A DNA stretch of 64,000 bases from Hoeflea sp. IMCC20628 (GTDB lineage: Bacteria > Pseudomonadota > Alphaproteobacteria > Rhizobiales > Rhizobiaceae): assembly GCF_001011155.1 (NCBI RefSeq), contig NZ_CP011479.1:1630501-1694500 (forward strand), in the 5' to 3' direction. The notes under the pieces were generated by a model, which worked only from the letters and a program-made list of their open reading frames with translations, was not told the DNA's origin and did no database searches. Position numbers and translations under genes: made by a program. Below, piece after piece: positions 1 through 9,882 of this stretch; the first letter of the stretch is position 1, and each line of letters opens with the position of its first letter.

Positions 1-1401
1 ATCCATGACTGCGTCATCGGCGCTGGTTTTCAGCGACTGGCGGAATGATGCGCCTTTCTCGTCCAGAGACGAGTTGAGCGCTGCGAGTGTCTCTTCAAGA
101 CCCGACGTAATTGCTTGCTGACCGACGCCAAGGCTCTCGGAGATGTCCCGGGTGCGGGCGATCAGTGTTTCATTGAGCTGGCGGGCGCGTTCACCGAGTG
201 CCGCGTTGAGTTTTTCGGTGTTGGCGTCAAGCGTCGAGGCGCGGGTTTCAAACTCGGACAACAGCGCCTTGCCGCGCTGGTTGAGCTGGACATTGAGCAT
301 TTCCAGCCTTGTGTCGAACTCGTCGGTCAAATCGCCGCCGGAGGTCTTGAGCGCCGTCACCAGTGCATCGGTGCGGCCATCGAGCAAAGTTTCCAGCTGA
401 CGGCTGGTTTCGACGGTGCGTTCCTGCAGGCTCGCAGCACGCGTTTCCATCAGTTGCGCGAATGCTTCACCCGAGGTCGAGATCCGGCTCGAAATTTCTT
501 CGCTGGCGGTTGTCAATTCTTCCTTGAGCTGTTCATGGGCGCCGGAGATCGAGGCGCGAATACGCTCGGCATGGCCGACAATTGCGTCGCGTTCGGATCC
601 CAGTTCCTGCACCAGGCCGCGGACGCGCAATTCGTTGTCTGAATAGCTTCGTTCCAGTGCATTGACTTCCGAATGCACCAGGGTTTCGAGTTCGGAAGCG
701 CGGGCAATGGTGCGCTCAATCCCCTCGTTCATGGCCGAGACTTCACGCCGGACTGCCTGGCCGACGGTCAGGATCCTGTCGCCGGCGACGTTTTCGGGTT
801 CGGCAAGGCGCAGCGCCACTTCGGCCATGGACCGTGCGGCGGAGCGCATTTCGCGTGCGCGGGCCATCATGATTGAAAAGGCATAGAAAACCAGAACGGG
901 GACCAGAATGGCCACCAGGAAACCAATGGCCGCGGGTATGGCCAGAATTTCGGCAATCGAACGAATCTGCCAGATCTCGGGTCCGTACAACAGATTCGCC
1001 AGTCCGAGGACGCCAAAGGTCCACAGCACGGAGATAATCGTCGCGTTGCGTATGGCTCCACGGCTTGAGCGGATATCCAGCGCGCGCAGAAGACCGGCGG
1101 TGGTCTTGCGTCCATCATCATTGGCGGGCGCCAATGGTCCAACCGGGGTGAACGGCGGCGTCGGTGCGCGCGGTGCGGTGCTTTGGCCTGGATCTGGCTG
1201 GGCAGACACATTTGCGGCAGTGGGCTTTTGACCGGCGTTCTTGAGTTCTCGAGCGGCGCTGGACACCTTGTCTTCCAGCTCTTCGATCGAAATGTCGTCA
1301 AGCACATCCAGGTCATCGTCGTCGAGATCGATATTCAAGGCGTCTTCAAGCGCCTCGAATGTCTGCTCGTCTATGCTCTTGTCCGCTGGTGTTTTACTCA
1401 T
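1..1401 (-). CDS. membrane-anchored long coiled-coil protein, 3' part outside window
   Basis: The gene begins at 1401 and reads without a stop to the left edge, so only its first 467 residues are seen. The N-terminus is acidic (about residues 15-60), followed by a Pro/Ala linker and two membrane segments at roughly residues 120-175. After that comes a long, almost uninterrupted helical region rich in Glu, Arg, Leu and Ser with heptad-like spacing, such as repeated 'LET...RT' and 'LNxxLxER' units. Rhizobial genomes carry similar large proteins annotated as kinesin-like or apolipoprotein-like; the true function is unknown. A structural or polarity-related role in the envelope is inference. It is divergent from the HPt gene. 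Confidence 0.8.
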   Translation of the reverse strand, partial: MSKTPADKSIDEQTFEALEDALNIDLDDDDLDVLDDISIEELEDKVSSAARELKNAGQKPTAANVSAQPDPGQSTAPRAPTPPFTPVGPLAPANDDGRKTTAGLLRALDIRSSRGAIRNATIISVLWTFGVLGLANLLYGPEIWQIRSIAEILAIPAAIGFLVAILVPVLVFYAFSIMMARAREMRSAARSMAEVALRLAEPENVAGDRILTVGQAVRREVSAMNEGIERTIARASELETLVHSEVNALERSYSDNELRVRGLVQELGSERDAIVGHAERIRASISGAHEQLKEELTTASEEISSRISTSGEAFAQLMETRAASLQERTVETSRQLETLLDGRTDALVTALKTSGGDLTDEFDTRLEMLNVQLNQRGKALLSEFETRASTLDANTEKLNAALGERARQLNETLIARTRDISESLGVGQQAITSGLEETLAALNSSLDEKGASFRQSLKTSADDAVMD

Positions 1402-1782
1402 GTTACTCAAGCCTCGTTACCCGAAGGAGGAATTGTTCGTGCAATCCGCCGCTGCTGCACGCCCAAAAGTGGAGGGCTGCCGGTTAGCCGCGAACACGCG
1501 GAGAATCCGGTAACGCCCGTTTCCGGACCCTCAAACCTCCAATTTAGTGACACACACAGCGGAATTTAACAAACAAAAGCGATCAGGTGGGTCGGGTGTC
1601 CACCGGTTTTTAACGGTGTTCTGTGTCAAAAAAAGGCACAAACGCCAATCATTTGCCACATTTACCGACCGTTAACCATGTCGGCAGGTTTTCCGGTCCG
1701 CACCGTGCTGGTGTTTACCGAATCGAGAGGCTGCTGCAGTCACACTCATCCCCAGTTCTTATGGAAATAAAGGATATCCGCG
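1402..1782. other. divergent intergenic region
   Basis: This 381-base spacer separates the coiled-coil gene (leftward) from the HPt gene (rightward) and should hold both promoters. It is more AT-rich than its surroundings between about 1550 and 1680. The only specific signal I see is the CtrA-like site at 1661-1676. A short GTG frame behind an AAGGAGG sequence near 1425 ends after about 24 codons and is not convincing. Confidence 0.6.
1661..1676 (+). promoter_or_regulatory. possible CtrA binding site
   Basis: TTTA-N7-TTAAC differs by one base from the alphaproteobacterial CtrA consensus TTAA-N7-TTAAC, and its right half reads TTAACCAT, the usual half-site. It lies about 110 bases before the HPt gene. 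The CckA kinase that feeds CtrA is encoded in the same window. The match is short, so chance occurrence is possible. Confidence 0.35.
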
Positions 1783-2151
1783 ATGGCGGCGCTCAGTATT
1801 GCATTCGAAGCCCCGGAAGTCAGTTGTCAGCCGAGACCGTCGGGCGGACGACCGGTCGATCTGGTACACCTGGCGCGGCAGACCGGGGGCGACAAGACGC
1901 TTGAGACCGAAGTGCTGGCATTGTTTGCCCGGCAGGCGCGTGAAGCGGTGGCCCGGATGGGTACATTGGAAAATGATGCACGCTCCGAAGTGGCACACCG
2001 GTTGGCAGGAGCCGCCAAGGCCGTCGGGGCCTTTGATGTTGCCCGCCGCGCGTCTGCTGTGGAGATCAAGCCAGATGACCTGGTTGCAATGACCGCTTTC
2101 GCCAATTCGGTTATCGAGGCGGACACGTTCATCGTCGGCCTTATGCGCTGA
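1783..2151 (+). CDS. HPt-domain phosphotransfer protein
   Basis: A 122-residue protein whose second half fits a histidine phosphotransfer (HPt) domain. The motif AHRLAGAAKAVGA around His72 matches the family pattern H-x-L-(K/A)-G-x-(A/S)-x-x-x-G, and His72 would be the phosphorylated residue. Such proteins relay phosphate between a hybrid kinase and a response regulator in the cytoplasm. It is much shorter than ChpT, so it is not the CckA-CtrA phosphotransferase. Partners are not evident nearby. The start follows AAAGGATATCCGCG, a plausible ribosome site. Confidence 0.75.
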   Translation: MAALSIAFEAPEVSCQPRPSGGRPVDLVHLARQTGGDKTLETEVLALFARQAREAVARMGTLENDARSEVAHRLAGAAKAVGAFDVARRASAVEIKPDDLVAMTAFANSVIEADTFIVGLMR

Positions 2152-2191
2152 GAGCGCCTGCCGGATGCGCCACCGGTCTGACGAGCGGTGA

Positions 2192-3706
<1,515 letters not shown>

Positions 3707-3718
3707 TTCCCGGTTTTT

Positions 3719-3759
3719 GTAAAAAAAAGCCCCGCTGTTCCCAAAGGGAATGGCGGGGC
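3719..3759 (-). terminator. intrinsic terminator reading leftward
   Basis: GCCCCGC (3729-3735) pairs with GCGGGGC (3753-3759), with an inner TTCCC/GGGAA stem and an AAA loop. The A-run at 3721-3728 becomes the T-run on the minus strand, so it is oriented to stop leftward transcription, although it sits right after the rightward reductase gene. In the rightward direction the hairpin has no T-run but may still protect the 3' end. Confidence 0.65.
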
Positions 3760-4082
3760 AAATGGGCGCATCAGTTATCAAACTCGATGAGGGAGGGTCA
3801 CCAAGTGGCTTCCATGCGCCGGGAGAACTCGAATCATTTGATTAAAAGGCCCCACAACTGCAATATGACCTAATCGGTGATGGTTTAATATTGTCAGGAG
3901 TTCCCGGTGGAAAATGGGGGTCCGGAATTTGCACTATCATCACTTGAGAATACTTAAATTGCCGTGATGTTGTTGTTCCCTCGGGGGAATAGGCTATGAA
4001 ACAGCGATAAACCCTGTCTCTGCCGTCAGTCGGGGCGTTGACGCTTTCCATGGATCGCGACACACCGCGCCCAAACCGAAAG
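3760..4082. other. intergenic region without recognisable gene
   Basis: These 323 bases lie between the convergent reductase and DUF922 genes. They are less GC-rich than the flanks (notably 3830-3980). A 73-codon minus-strand frame at 3842-4063 has no ribosome site, no recognisable motif and odd composition, and I do not believe it. I see no repeat or RNA gene here. Confidence 0.5.
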
Positions 4083-4697
4083 TCAGCTGCGGCTGTTTAG
4101 TTTCTTCGCCTTGAAGCGCAGCATCCGCAGCATGCGTCGTTCGAAACTTGCCGCCTCGACACGGTCGAAGCGGGCCTGGTCGGCGGCGTGCTTTTCGATG
4201 ATGGACTTCGTGGTCGCGTTGACCCGAACTTCCATTTTCTCGCAGGTTTTTTCAGGCCGCAGCCCTTCAAGGGCTTTTTCCATCTTGCGGGCGTGTTGGC
4301 GGGCGATTTCGGCGTGGCGCTCTTCATGGCGCTTGATGTCGGCGGACAGCGTATCCCAGACCAGCCGTGTGTCATTGCTGGCCGAGGCACGGTTTTTCCA
4401 GCGTGGCAGGGTCAAATGAGTCTCGAGCTTGACCACGGCTTCGATCACCCGGCATTTGCCTTCGAAACTTTCATATTTCACCGAGCCGCCAAGCTTGATT
4501 CTGGTGGCGCCGGGATGTCGGGTTCCGCTGTGCATGAGCATCGGGCCGTGCAGTGCCAATTTACGTTCGAGGTCCGCGCCGGTGATGCCACTGATGGAAA
4601 AATAGGAATAGGTTTTGGTGATCACCGGATCGGCGGCACCGAGGTGCGGGATCATGCATAGAGTGAGCGCCGTAATGCCGATGCGAAGAAGGCGCAT
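4083..4697 (-). CDS. DUF922 secreted Zn-dependent protease-like protein
   Basis: A 204-residue protein with a signal peptide (basic start, hydrophobic residues 5-20, cleavage near GAA-DP). The body matches the DUF922 family: an N-terminal 'YFSISG.TG..L...L...GP' segment and the putative zinc motif HEERH at residues 124-128, followed by two helical stretches. Members are predicted periplasmic or secreted metalloproteases, but activity is not established. The start follows CGGAG. It is convergent with the ferredoxin pair and divergent from folP. Confidence 0.75.
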   Translation of the reverse strand: MRLLRIGITALTLCMIPHLGAADPVITKTYSYFSISGITGADLERKLALHGPMLMHSGTRHPGATRIKLGGSVKYESFEGKCRVIEAVVKLETHLTLPRWKNRASASNDTRLVWDTLSADIKRHEERHAEIARQHARKMEKALEGLRPEKTCEKMEVRVNATTKSIIEKHAADQARFDRVEAASFERRMLRMLRFKAKKLNSRS

Positions 4698-4802
4698 GAA
4701 TAACTCCGGTCAGAAACAATGGTTCGGAACTTGCGCCAAGGCGTCAGGTCATGCAACAGCAAGCCGGAGCCAAATTGCCACAGGCATGAGGAAAATGACA
4801 TT

Positions 4803-5681
4803 ATGCAATCACCGCCTGACAGCGTTTTTGAACCCAGGACCCTGAGGCTCGGCCAGGCTGCCGCGATCGGACTGGGACCGCGTTCAAGGGTGATGGGTAT
4901 TCTCAATGTGACGCCGGATTCGTTCTCCGACGGCGGGCTTCACGCGGAAACCGATGCTGCCGTCGAGGCTGCGTTGGAGATGATTGAGGCCGGCGCGGAT
5001 ATTGTCGATATTGGCGGTGAATCGACACGACCCGGGGCGGACCCGGTCTCTGCGCTCGATGAACAGCGCAGGATCATGCCTGTCATCGAGGCTCTGTGTC
5101 ATCGGGGAGGCGTGTTGATTTCGGTTGATACCTGGCGGGCTGAAACCGCCCGGCTGGCGCTGGCTGCGGGTGCTCATCTGATCAACGACGTCTGGGGCTT
5201 GCAGCGCGAGCCGCAGATTGCGCAGGTCGCTGCTGGGGCGGGTGCGGCAGTGGCGATCATGCATACCGGTCGCGACCGCGTCAGCCTGCCGGATCTGGTG
5301 GAAGACCAGTTTGCCTGGTTCGCCGTGTCGCTCGAGATTGCCCGGAAGGCAGGAATAGCGGATGATCAGATCCTGCTTGATCCGGGGTTCGGGTTCGCCA
5401 AGGACGCTGACGACAACCTTGAACTGATGGCAAGGTTTGCCGAGTTGCATGCGCTGGCACTGCCGCTGCTGGCTGGCACCTCGCGAAAACGTTTTATTGG
5501 GGGACTGACCGGACGAGAGGCGGCCGGCCGTGATGCTGGGACTGCGGCAACCAGCGTGATCCTCAGGCTGGCCGGCGCGGCAATGTTTCGGGTTCACAAT
5601 GTGGCTTTCAACATCGACGGGCTTGCGGTTGCCGATGCGATGGTTCAAAGCAGCCGCCAAAAGGAGCCTGGTCATGGCTGA
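4803..5681 (+). CDS. folP: dihydropteroate synthase
   Basis: FolP (292 residues) joins p-aminobenzoate to the pterin diphosphate in folate synthesis (EC 2.5.1.15). The family signatures are clear: VMGILNVTPDSFSDGG near residue 35, GADIVDIGGESTRPGA near residue 75, LDPGFGFAKD in the middle and the pterin-loop motif LAGTSRKRFIGGL toward the end. The ATG at 4803 is preceded by AGGA; an earlier in-frame start at 4719 would add 28 residues that overlap the opposite promoter and look unconserved. It overlaps folB by 8 bases, so translation is probably coupled. Confidence 0.95.
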   Translation: MQSPPDSVFEPRTLRLGQAAAIGLGPRSRVMGILNVTPDSFSDGGLHAETDAAVEAALEMIEAGADIVDIGGESTRPGADPVSALDEQRRIMPVIEALCHRGGVLISVDTWRAETARLALAAGAHLINDVWGLQREPQIAQVAAGAGAAVAIMHTGRDRVSLPDLVEDQFAWFAVSLEIARKAGIADDQILLDPGFGFAKDADDNLELMARFAELHALALPLLAGTSRKRFIGGLTGREAAGRDAGTAATSVILRLAGAAMFRVHNVAFNIDGLAVADAMVQSSRQKEPGHG

Positions 5682-6042
5682 GTGTTACACAATTCGACTC
5701 ACCAATTGCGCGTTCTTCGCCCGACATGGCGTCCATGACGAGGAGGAGTTCCTGGGGCAACGCTTCTTTGTCGATGCCGAGCTCGAGGTGGATCTGAGCG
5801 ACGCTCTGGAAACCGACTCGATTGAGGGGACTGTTCATTACGGCGTCGCGTTCAAGGTGATCGAGGACATCGTCACCGGCAAGCGGCGTTACCTGATCGA
5901 GGCGCTGGCGCTGGATATCGCCAAAGCGTTGACGGCCCAGTTTTCACAGATCCGGCTTGCCCGCATCACGGTGCGCAAACCCAGCGCTGCGGTGCCGGGC
6001 ATTCTTGATCATGTCGAAGTGACGGTTGAACATCGTGCCTGA
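5674..6042 (+). CDS. folB: dihydroneopterin aldolase
   Basis: FolB (122 residues) cleaves 7,8-dihydroneopterin to 6-hydroxymethyl-dihydropterin and glycolaldehyde (EC 4.1.2.25). Recognisable features are FFARHGVHDEE near the start with the conserved catalytic-site Glu, YGVAFKVIED in the middle, a LIEALA helix holding another active-site Glu, and the terminal VRKPSA segment. Length fits the family. The ATG sits inside the folP 3' end behind AAGGAG, and the end overlaps folK, forming a compact three-gene folate operon. Confidence 0.93.
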   Translation: MAECYTIRLTNCAFFARHGVHDEEEFLGQRFFVDAELEVDLSDALETDSIEGTVHYGVAFKVIEDIVTGKRRYLIEALALDIAKALTAQFSQIRLARITVRKPSAAVPGILDHVEVTVEHRA

Positions 6043-6556
6043 GTCCAAAACCGTCATCGCGGCGATTGGGCTTGGCGGCAATATCGGCAATCCGCGCCGG
6101 ACGATGGCACGTGCGTTAAAGCTGCTTGATGCGCGTGACGACATTCAGCTTCGCACCGTTTCGCGGCTTTATCGAACGCCGCCCTGGGGCAACACTGATC
6201 AGGAATGGTTCCACAATGCCTGCACGTTGGTGGAAACCACGTTGGATCCGCATGAGTTGCTCAAGGTGTGCCTGGAAATTGAGTTGCAGCTTGGCCGGGT
6301 TCGCACCGATCGCTGGGGTCCGCGTACTATTGACCTTGACGTGCTGCTGCATGGAGATTTTCTGTCAGCCCACGCAGACCTGACAGTGCCGCATCCACGG
6401 ATGACGGAACGGGCCTTCGTGATGGTGCCGCTGGCCGACATTGCGCCGCAGGCCATTGTCAATCTGCAGAGCATTGATGATTGGTCAAGTCTGGTGGATT
6501 CCGAAGGCATCGAGGCGCTGAGCCGGTCCGGGGACTGGTGGCAGTACGAGAAATAG
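6026..6556 (+). CDS. folK: 6-hydroxymethyl-dihydropterin pyrophosphokinase
   Basis: FolK (about 176 residues) transfers pyrophosphate from ATP to 6-hydroxymethyl-7,8-dihydropterin (EC 2.7.6.3), giving the FolP substrate. GLGGNIGNP at the start, 'SRLYRTPPWG' and the signature RWGPRTIDLDVLLHGD (about residues 97-112), which holds the Mg-binding Asp pair, are diagnostic. The start is uncertain: TTG at 6026 or GTG at 6035, both overlapping the folB end. The order folP-folB-folK is typical for rhizobia. Confidence 0.93.
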   Translation: MNIVPESKTVIAAIGLGGNIGNPRRTMARALKLLDARDDIQLRTVSRLYRTPPWGNTDQEWFHNACTLVETTLDPHELLKVCLEIELQLGRVRTDRWGPRTIDLDVLLHGDFLSAHADLTVPHPRMTERAFVMVPLADIAPQAIVNLQSIDDWSSLVDSEGIEALSRSGDWWQYEK

Positions 6557-6586
6557 AGCCAAGTGATCAGGCCGTTCTGATCCCGT

Positions 6587-7120
6587 TCAGCCGCCGCTGG
6601 CGATTTTTTGCGGGCCGCGTTTGAGGGTCATGCCTATGACCGGAACCATCTGCTCGCCGACCTTGACGGAAATCGTCACGTTCATGGTCTCGGCGTCGTT
6701 GAGATGGGCGATCATTGCGCCGTTCAGTGTTTTACGATTGATGCCCATCACCGCGCGGTTACCCGAGACCTTGCCGGACACGATGTCCAGCCCGTCACCG
6801 GCAGAGCCGTCAAGGAAGCGGCCAGTGTAGGATTTTCCCTTGCGGGTGATCACTGCAGACATTTTCTGGTTGAAAACGCCGACGCGGCAGGTGCCATCCA
6901 GCGTGATGCCGACGGATTTGCCGTCGTGTTCGCCGCCACTGAGATTGCAGACGAATTTCGTGCCCTTGTATTTTCCGGCAACAATTTCGCCCGGGCCTTT
7001 CCAGGCGCCGGCAACGGATTCGAAGAAGGCCGTATCCTTGTCGCGCGCCATTGATGGCGACGCGAAACTCAGGGCGGTGGCCGCAAGACAAAGTGAGAGG
7101 ATGCGAAACTTCGAGTACAT
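6587..7120 (-). CDS. secreted protein of unknown function
   Basis: A 177-residue protein with a clear Sec signal peptide (residues 1-25, cleavage after SMA). The mature part is beta-rich with many Gly, Lys and Val residues and includes 'FFESVAGAWKGPGEIVAGKYKGTKF' style segments typical of small rhizobial periplasmic proteins. Two cysteines (in FVCNL and GTCRVG) could form a disulfide. I know no function for it. It ends 30 bases from folK in convergent orientation and stands alone. Confidence 0.75.
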   Translation of the reverse strand: MYSKFRILSLCLAATALSFASPSMARDKDTAFFESVAGAWKGPGEIVAGKYKGTKFVCNLSGGEHDGKSVGITLDGTCRVGVFNQKMSAVITRKGKSYTGRFLDGSAGDGLDIVSGKVSGNRAVMGINRKTLNGAMIAHLNDAETMNVTISVKVGEQMVPVIGMTLKRGPQKIASGG

Positions 7121-7214
7121 GGGTCACACCTGTTGCGGCTGGAAATGAAGCCCCAAAATGACTTCGAATGGTTAATGGAGAGTAATCGGCACTGCAAATT
7201 CCGCAAGTGCTAAT

Positions 7215-8330
7215 TCAAAGTGTCTCGTTGCCGGTTGTTTTCGTTGATGCATCTTTGGCGGCCATTCCGGCTATGACCGACATAAAGTCGCCAATGCCGG
7301 GGCGTTTAAGCGCCGTGAATGGCATCGGACGGCACAGATCCATGGCGGATATGCCGATTCGCGCCGTCATCAGGCCGTTGATGACGCCTTCGCCAAGCCG
7401 GGCTGACAGCTTGGCGGCCAGACCGTGACCGACCACCTGCTGGATCAGGCTGTCGCCCGCCGCAATGGCGCCGGTGACGGCGAGATGGGCGATGACATCG
7501 CGGAACAGTCGGATCATGCCAAGCGTACCCGGACGGCCGCCATAGAGTTCGGCCATGGCCCGGGTGAGACGGATAGCTTCATAGCCGACATAGGCAAGGT
7601 CGACTAAGGCACGGGGGCTGACTGCAGTCACCACCGAAACGCGGCGGGCGGCGTTGACGATCAATTGCCGGGCCTGGCGGTCGAGCGGCGACATCAATTC
7701 GCGCTCGGCAAATTCCAGGTAATGCGGCCCGTCAATGATCTCATCGTCAAGGGTGTTGAGGCTTTTGCGTCCATGTGCGGTCAGCGGGTTGGCGGCGACC
7801 AAAGCTGTGACCTGGGTACCAAGCGCGCGCGCCTCCTTGGCAGTTGCGGATTTGACCCTGGCCGTGATGGCTTCGCGCAGACTTGCGACCTTTGTCAGGC
7901 GACGAATGCCGATGAATTCCTTGATTGCCAGCGCCAGCAGCGCCACAACAGCAATCGCAGCCGCCATTGCCGCGGCCCAGCCAAGCCAGGGCAGGCGGTC
8001 AAACAGGCTGCGGATCAGCGTGTCGGTCCAGATTCCCAGTGCCAGGGCGGCAAGAAAGCCAAGGCTGCCGGTCAGCAGTTTCCCAGCCGTCAGCCTGCGT
8101 GGACGCGGCGATGCCGGTGGTGGCGTCAATCCATCGAGTTCGTCAGGCGGCGGTGGCAGGAACGGGTCGTCTTCAGCCATGGTCATCGCCACAGTCACGG
8201 GTATTGCCGCGGGTTTGCGCGGCTTGTCAGCCGTTCTGCGGGACCGCTCCGCCGCAGTCTTGGGGGCAGGGTCGTCGACAGTGAAGGCGCGCGGCTTGCG
8301 CACCGGATCAGACGCATCGTGATCGGTCAT
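7215..8330 (-). CDS. YcjF/UPF0283 family membrane protein
   Basis: A 371-residue inner-membrane protein of the UPF0283/DUF697 family (TIGR01620). It has a long basic, Pro-rich cytoplasmic N-terminus (about 95 residues), a pair of hydrophobic helices between about residues 100 and 150, and a C-terminal domain with 'VTAVSPRALVDLAYVGYEAIRLTRAMAELYG' type sequence and a Gly/Ala-rich end. It overlaps the YcjX gene by 4 bases (ATGA), the usual arrangement. YcjX-YcjF is linked to envelope or heat stress in enterobacteria; the role here is unknown. Confidence 0.85.
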   Translation of the reverse strand: MTDHDASDPVRKPRAFTVDDPAPKTAAERSRRTADKPRKPAAIPVTVAMTMAEDDPFLPPPPDELDGLTPPPASPRPRRLTAGKLLTGSLGFLAALALGIWTDTLIRSLFDRLPWLGWAAAMAAAIAVVALLALAIKEFIGIRRLTKVASLREAITARVKSATAKEARALGTQVTALVAANPLTAHGRKSLNTLDDEIIDGPHYLEFAERELMSPLDRQARQLIVNAARRVSVVTAVSPRALVDLAYVGYEAIRLTRAMAELYGGRPGTLGMIRLFRDVIAHLAVTGAIAAGDSLIQQVVGHGLAAKLSARLGEGVINGLMTARIGISAMDLCRPMPFTALKRPGIGDFMSVIAGMAAKDASTKTTGNETL

Positions 8331-9799
8331 GCCAACCGGTCTCCCAAAAGATACTCCAGAGCCCGGTCGAGGCGGATATGCGGCAACGACAGCTTGATGC
8401 CGGATTCGCTTTCTTCGATCAGGGGCGGGCGAAAACGGACGATGTTGATCTCCGGCAGCAGGGGCTGAGAGAGTGAATCAACGGCTTCAAAGAATGAATC
8501 CGGATTCCTTGGCAAGTCACCGGGAAATATGGCTGTTTTACGGTTGCCATCGAACAGTTCGCCACCGATGCGTTCGCCGTCGAGCGGGGTGCCGACGATC
8601 ACCGGCAGCTCTTCGCCATCCTGGCGCACGGTGGCCTCACGCGTTGCCCGCACCGCCGCCAGCGCCAGCACCTCGATGTGAGCGCCGTTCAACCCGATAT
8701 TGGCTGAGGCGCGATCGACAATCCGGCGCGCAATTGCTTCCAGCCTGTCATGGCTTTCATGGTGCAAGTGATCGGCCTTGGTGGCGGCGATCAGCACCTT
8801 GTCGATCCGGCGGGAGACGAGGTTGGTCAGCAGATTGCCACTGCCGGGCCGGAAGCAGGACAGCACGTCCGACAGCGCCCGCTCTAGGTCCATGACCGCC
8901 TCGCGACCGGCGTTCATCGCCTGCATGGCGTCGATCAACACGATCTGGCGGTCGAGGCGGGCGACATGCTCACGAAAGAACGGTTTCACCACGACCGATT
9001 TGTAGCTTTCAAACCGGCGTTCCATCATCGCCATCAGCGAGCCTTTGGGCGCGGACGTGTCGGGCAGATTGGGCAACGGCGCGAAGGTCAGGGCAGGCGA
9101 TCCGTCGAGATCTCCTGGCATCAGGAACCGTCCCGGAGGCAGGGTGGACAGCGCCCGCTCTTCCTTCTTGCAGGCTCTCAGATAATCGGTGAAAAACCGC
9201 GCCAGTTCGCGCGCGTCGCTTTCATCTGCCGGTTTGAGTGGGTCGATTGACTGGGCTTTCTCCAGCCAAGGTGCGGCAAGGGCTGCGCGAACCGGCGAGC
9301 GGGCGAGCGAGGTGGCGTTGAGCGAAAACTCCGCAAAATTCTGTCCGAGCAAGGGCAGATCCAGCAGCCATTCGCCCGGGTAGTCGACAATGTCGAGACA
9401 AAGCCTGCCGCCGGAGAAAAACCTGTTCCAGCCGCTGGCCGACTCATACTCGATAATCAGGCGCAGCTCGGAAATTGCACGGGTTGAGTCAGGCCAGAGG
9501 CGATCACTGATCATCCGTGCTACGTGGTCTTCATATTGAAACCGCGGCACCGCGTCGTCAGGTTGAGGCTCCAGAAACGACCGGGCAAGCCGGCCTGAAT
9601 GGGCGGCCTGAAACATCGGCAGACGTCCGCCATGCAAGAGGTTGTGAACCAGTGCGGTGATGAACACCGTCTTGCCTGCGCGTGACAGACCGGTCACGCC
9701 AAGCCGCAGTGTCGGCTGGATCAGATTGGCGGCGCGATCAGCCAGGGTGTCGAAAGCGATCAGCGCCTCGTCGGTCAGGTTGGTGATGGAAGATGACAA
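8327..9799 (-). CDS. YcjX-like P-loop NTPase
   Basis: A 490-residue protein of the DUF463/YcjX family. The P-loop is GLSRAGKT at residues 37-44, followed by the family-typical FITALVHNLLHGGRLP. 'CLDIVDYPGEWLLDLPLL' acts as Walker B/switch II and 'LIAATKADHLHH' resembles a G4 base-recognition motif, which supports GTPase-like activity. The gene starts the ycjX-ycjF operon with a 4-base overlap to ycjF. A stress-linked membrane-associated GTPase role is known only by analogy. Confidence 0.87.
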   Translation of the reverse strand: MSSSITNLTDEALIAFDTLADRAANLIQPTLRLGVTGLSRAGKTVFITALVHNLLHGGRLPMFQAAHSGRLARSFLEPQPDDAVPRFQYEDHVARMISDRLWPDSTRAISELRLIIEYESASGWNRFFSGGRLCLDIVDYPGEWLLDLPLLGQNFAEFSLNATSLARSPVRAALAAPWLEKAQSIDPLKPADESDARELARFFTDYLRACKKEERALSTLPPGRFLMPGDLDGSPALTFAPLPNLPDTSAPKGSLMAMMERRFESYKSVVVKPFFREHVARLDRQIVLIDAMQAMNAGREAVMDLERALSDVLSCFRPGSGNLLTNLVSRRIDKVLIAATKADHLHHESHDRLEAIARRIVDRASANIGLNGAHIEVLALAAVRATREATVRQDGEELPVIVGTPLDGERIGGELFDGNRKTAIFPGDLPRNPDSFFEAVDSLSQPLLPEINIVRFRPPLIEESESGIKLSLPHIRLDRALEYLLGDRLA

Positions 9800-9882
9800 A
9801 TTGAGCCCACTCCGAATTGCTCATGCAGATATAGGTGAGAGGCGGGGGGATTGAAAGCTAGCGCGGTTCGACGGTGAAGCAG

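Noticed and set aside
1427-1513. Short GTG frame behind an AAGGAGG sequence
   Set aside because: Only about two dozen codons and it overlaps the promoter region of the divergent coiled-coil gene.
3842-4063. 73-codon minus-strand frame between convergent genes
   Set aside because: No ribosome site, no domain, Ser/Pro/Cys-rich composition unlike neighbouring genes.
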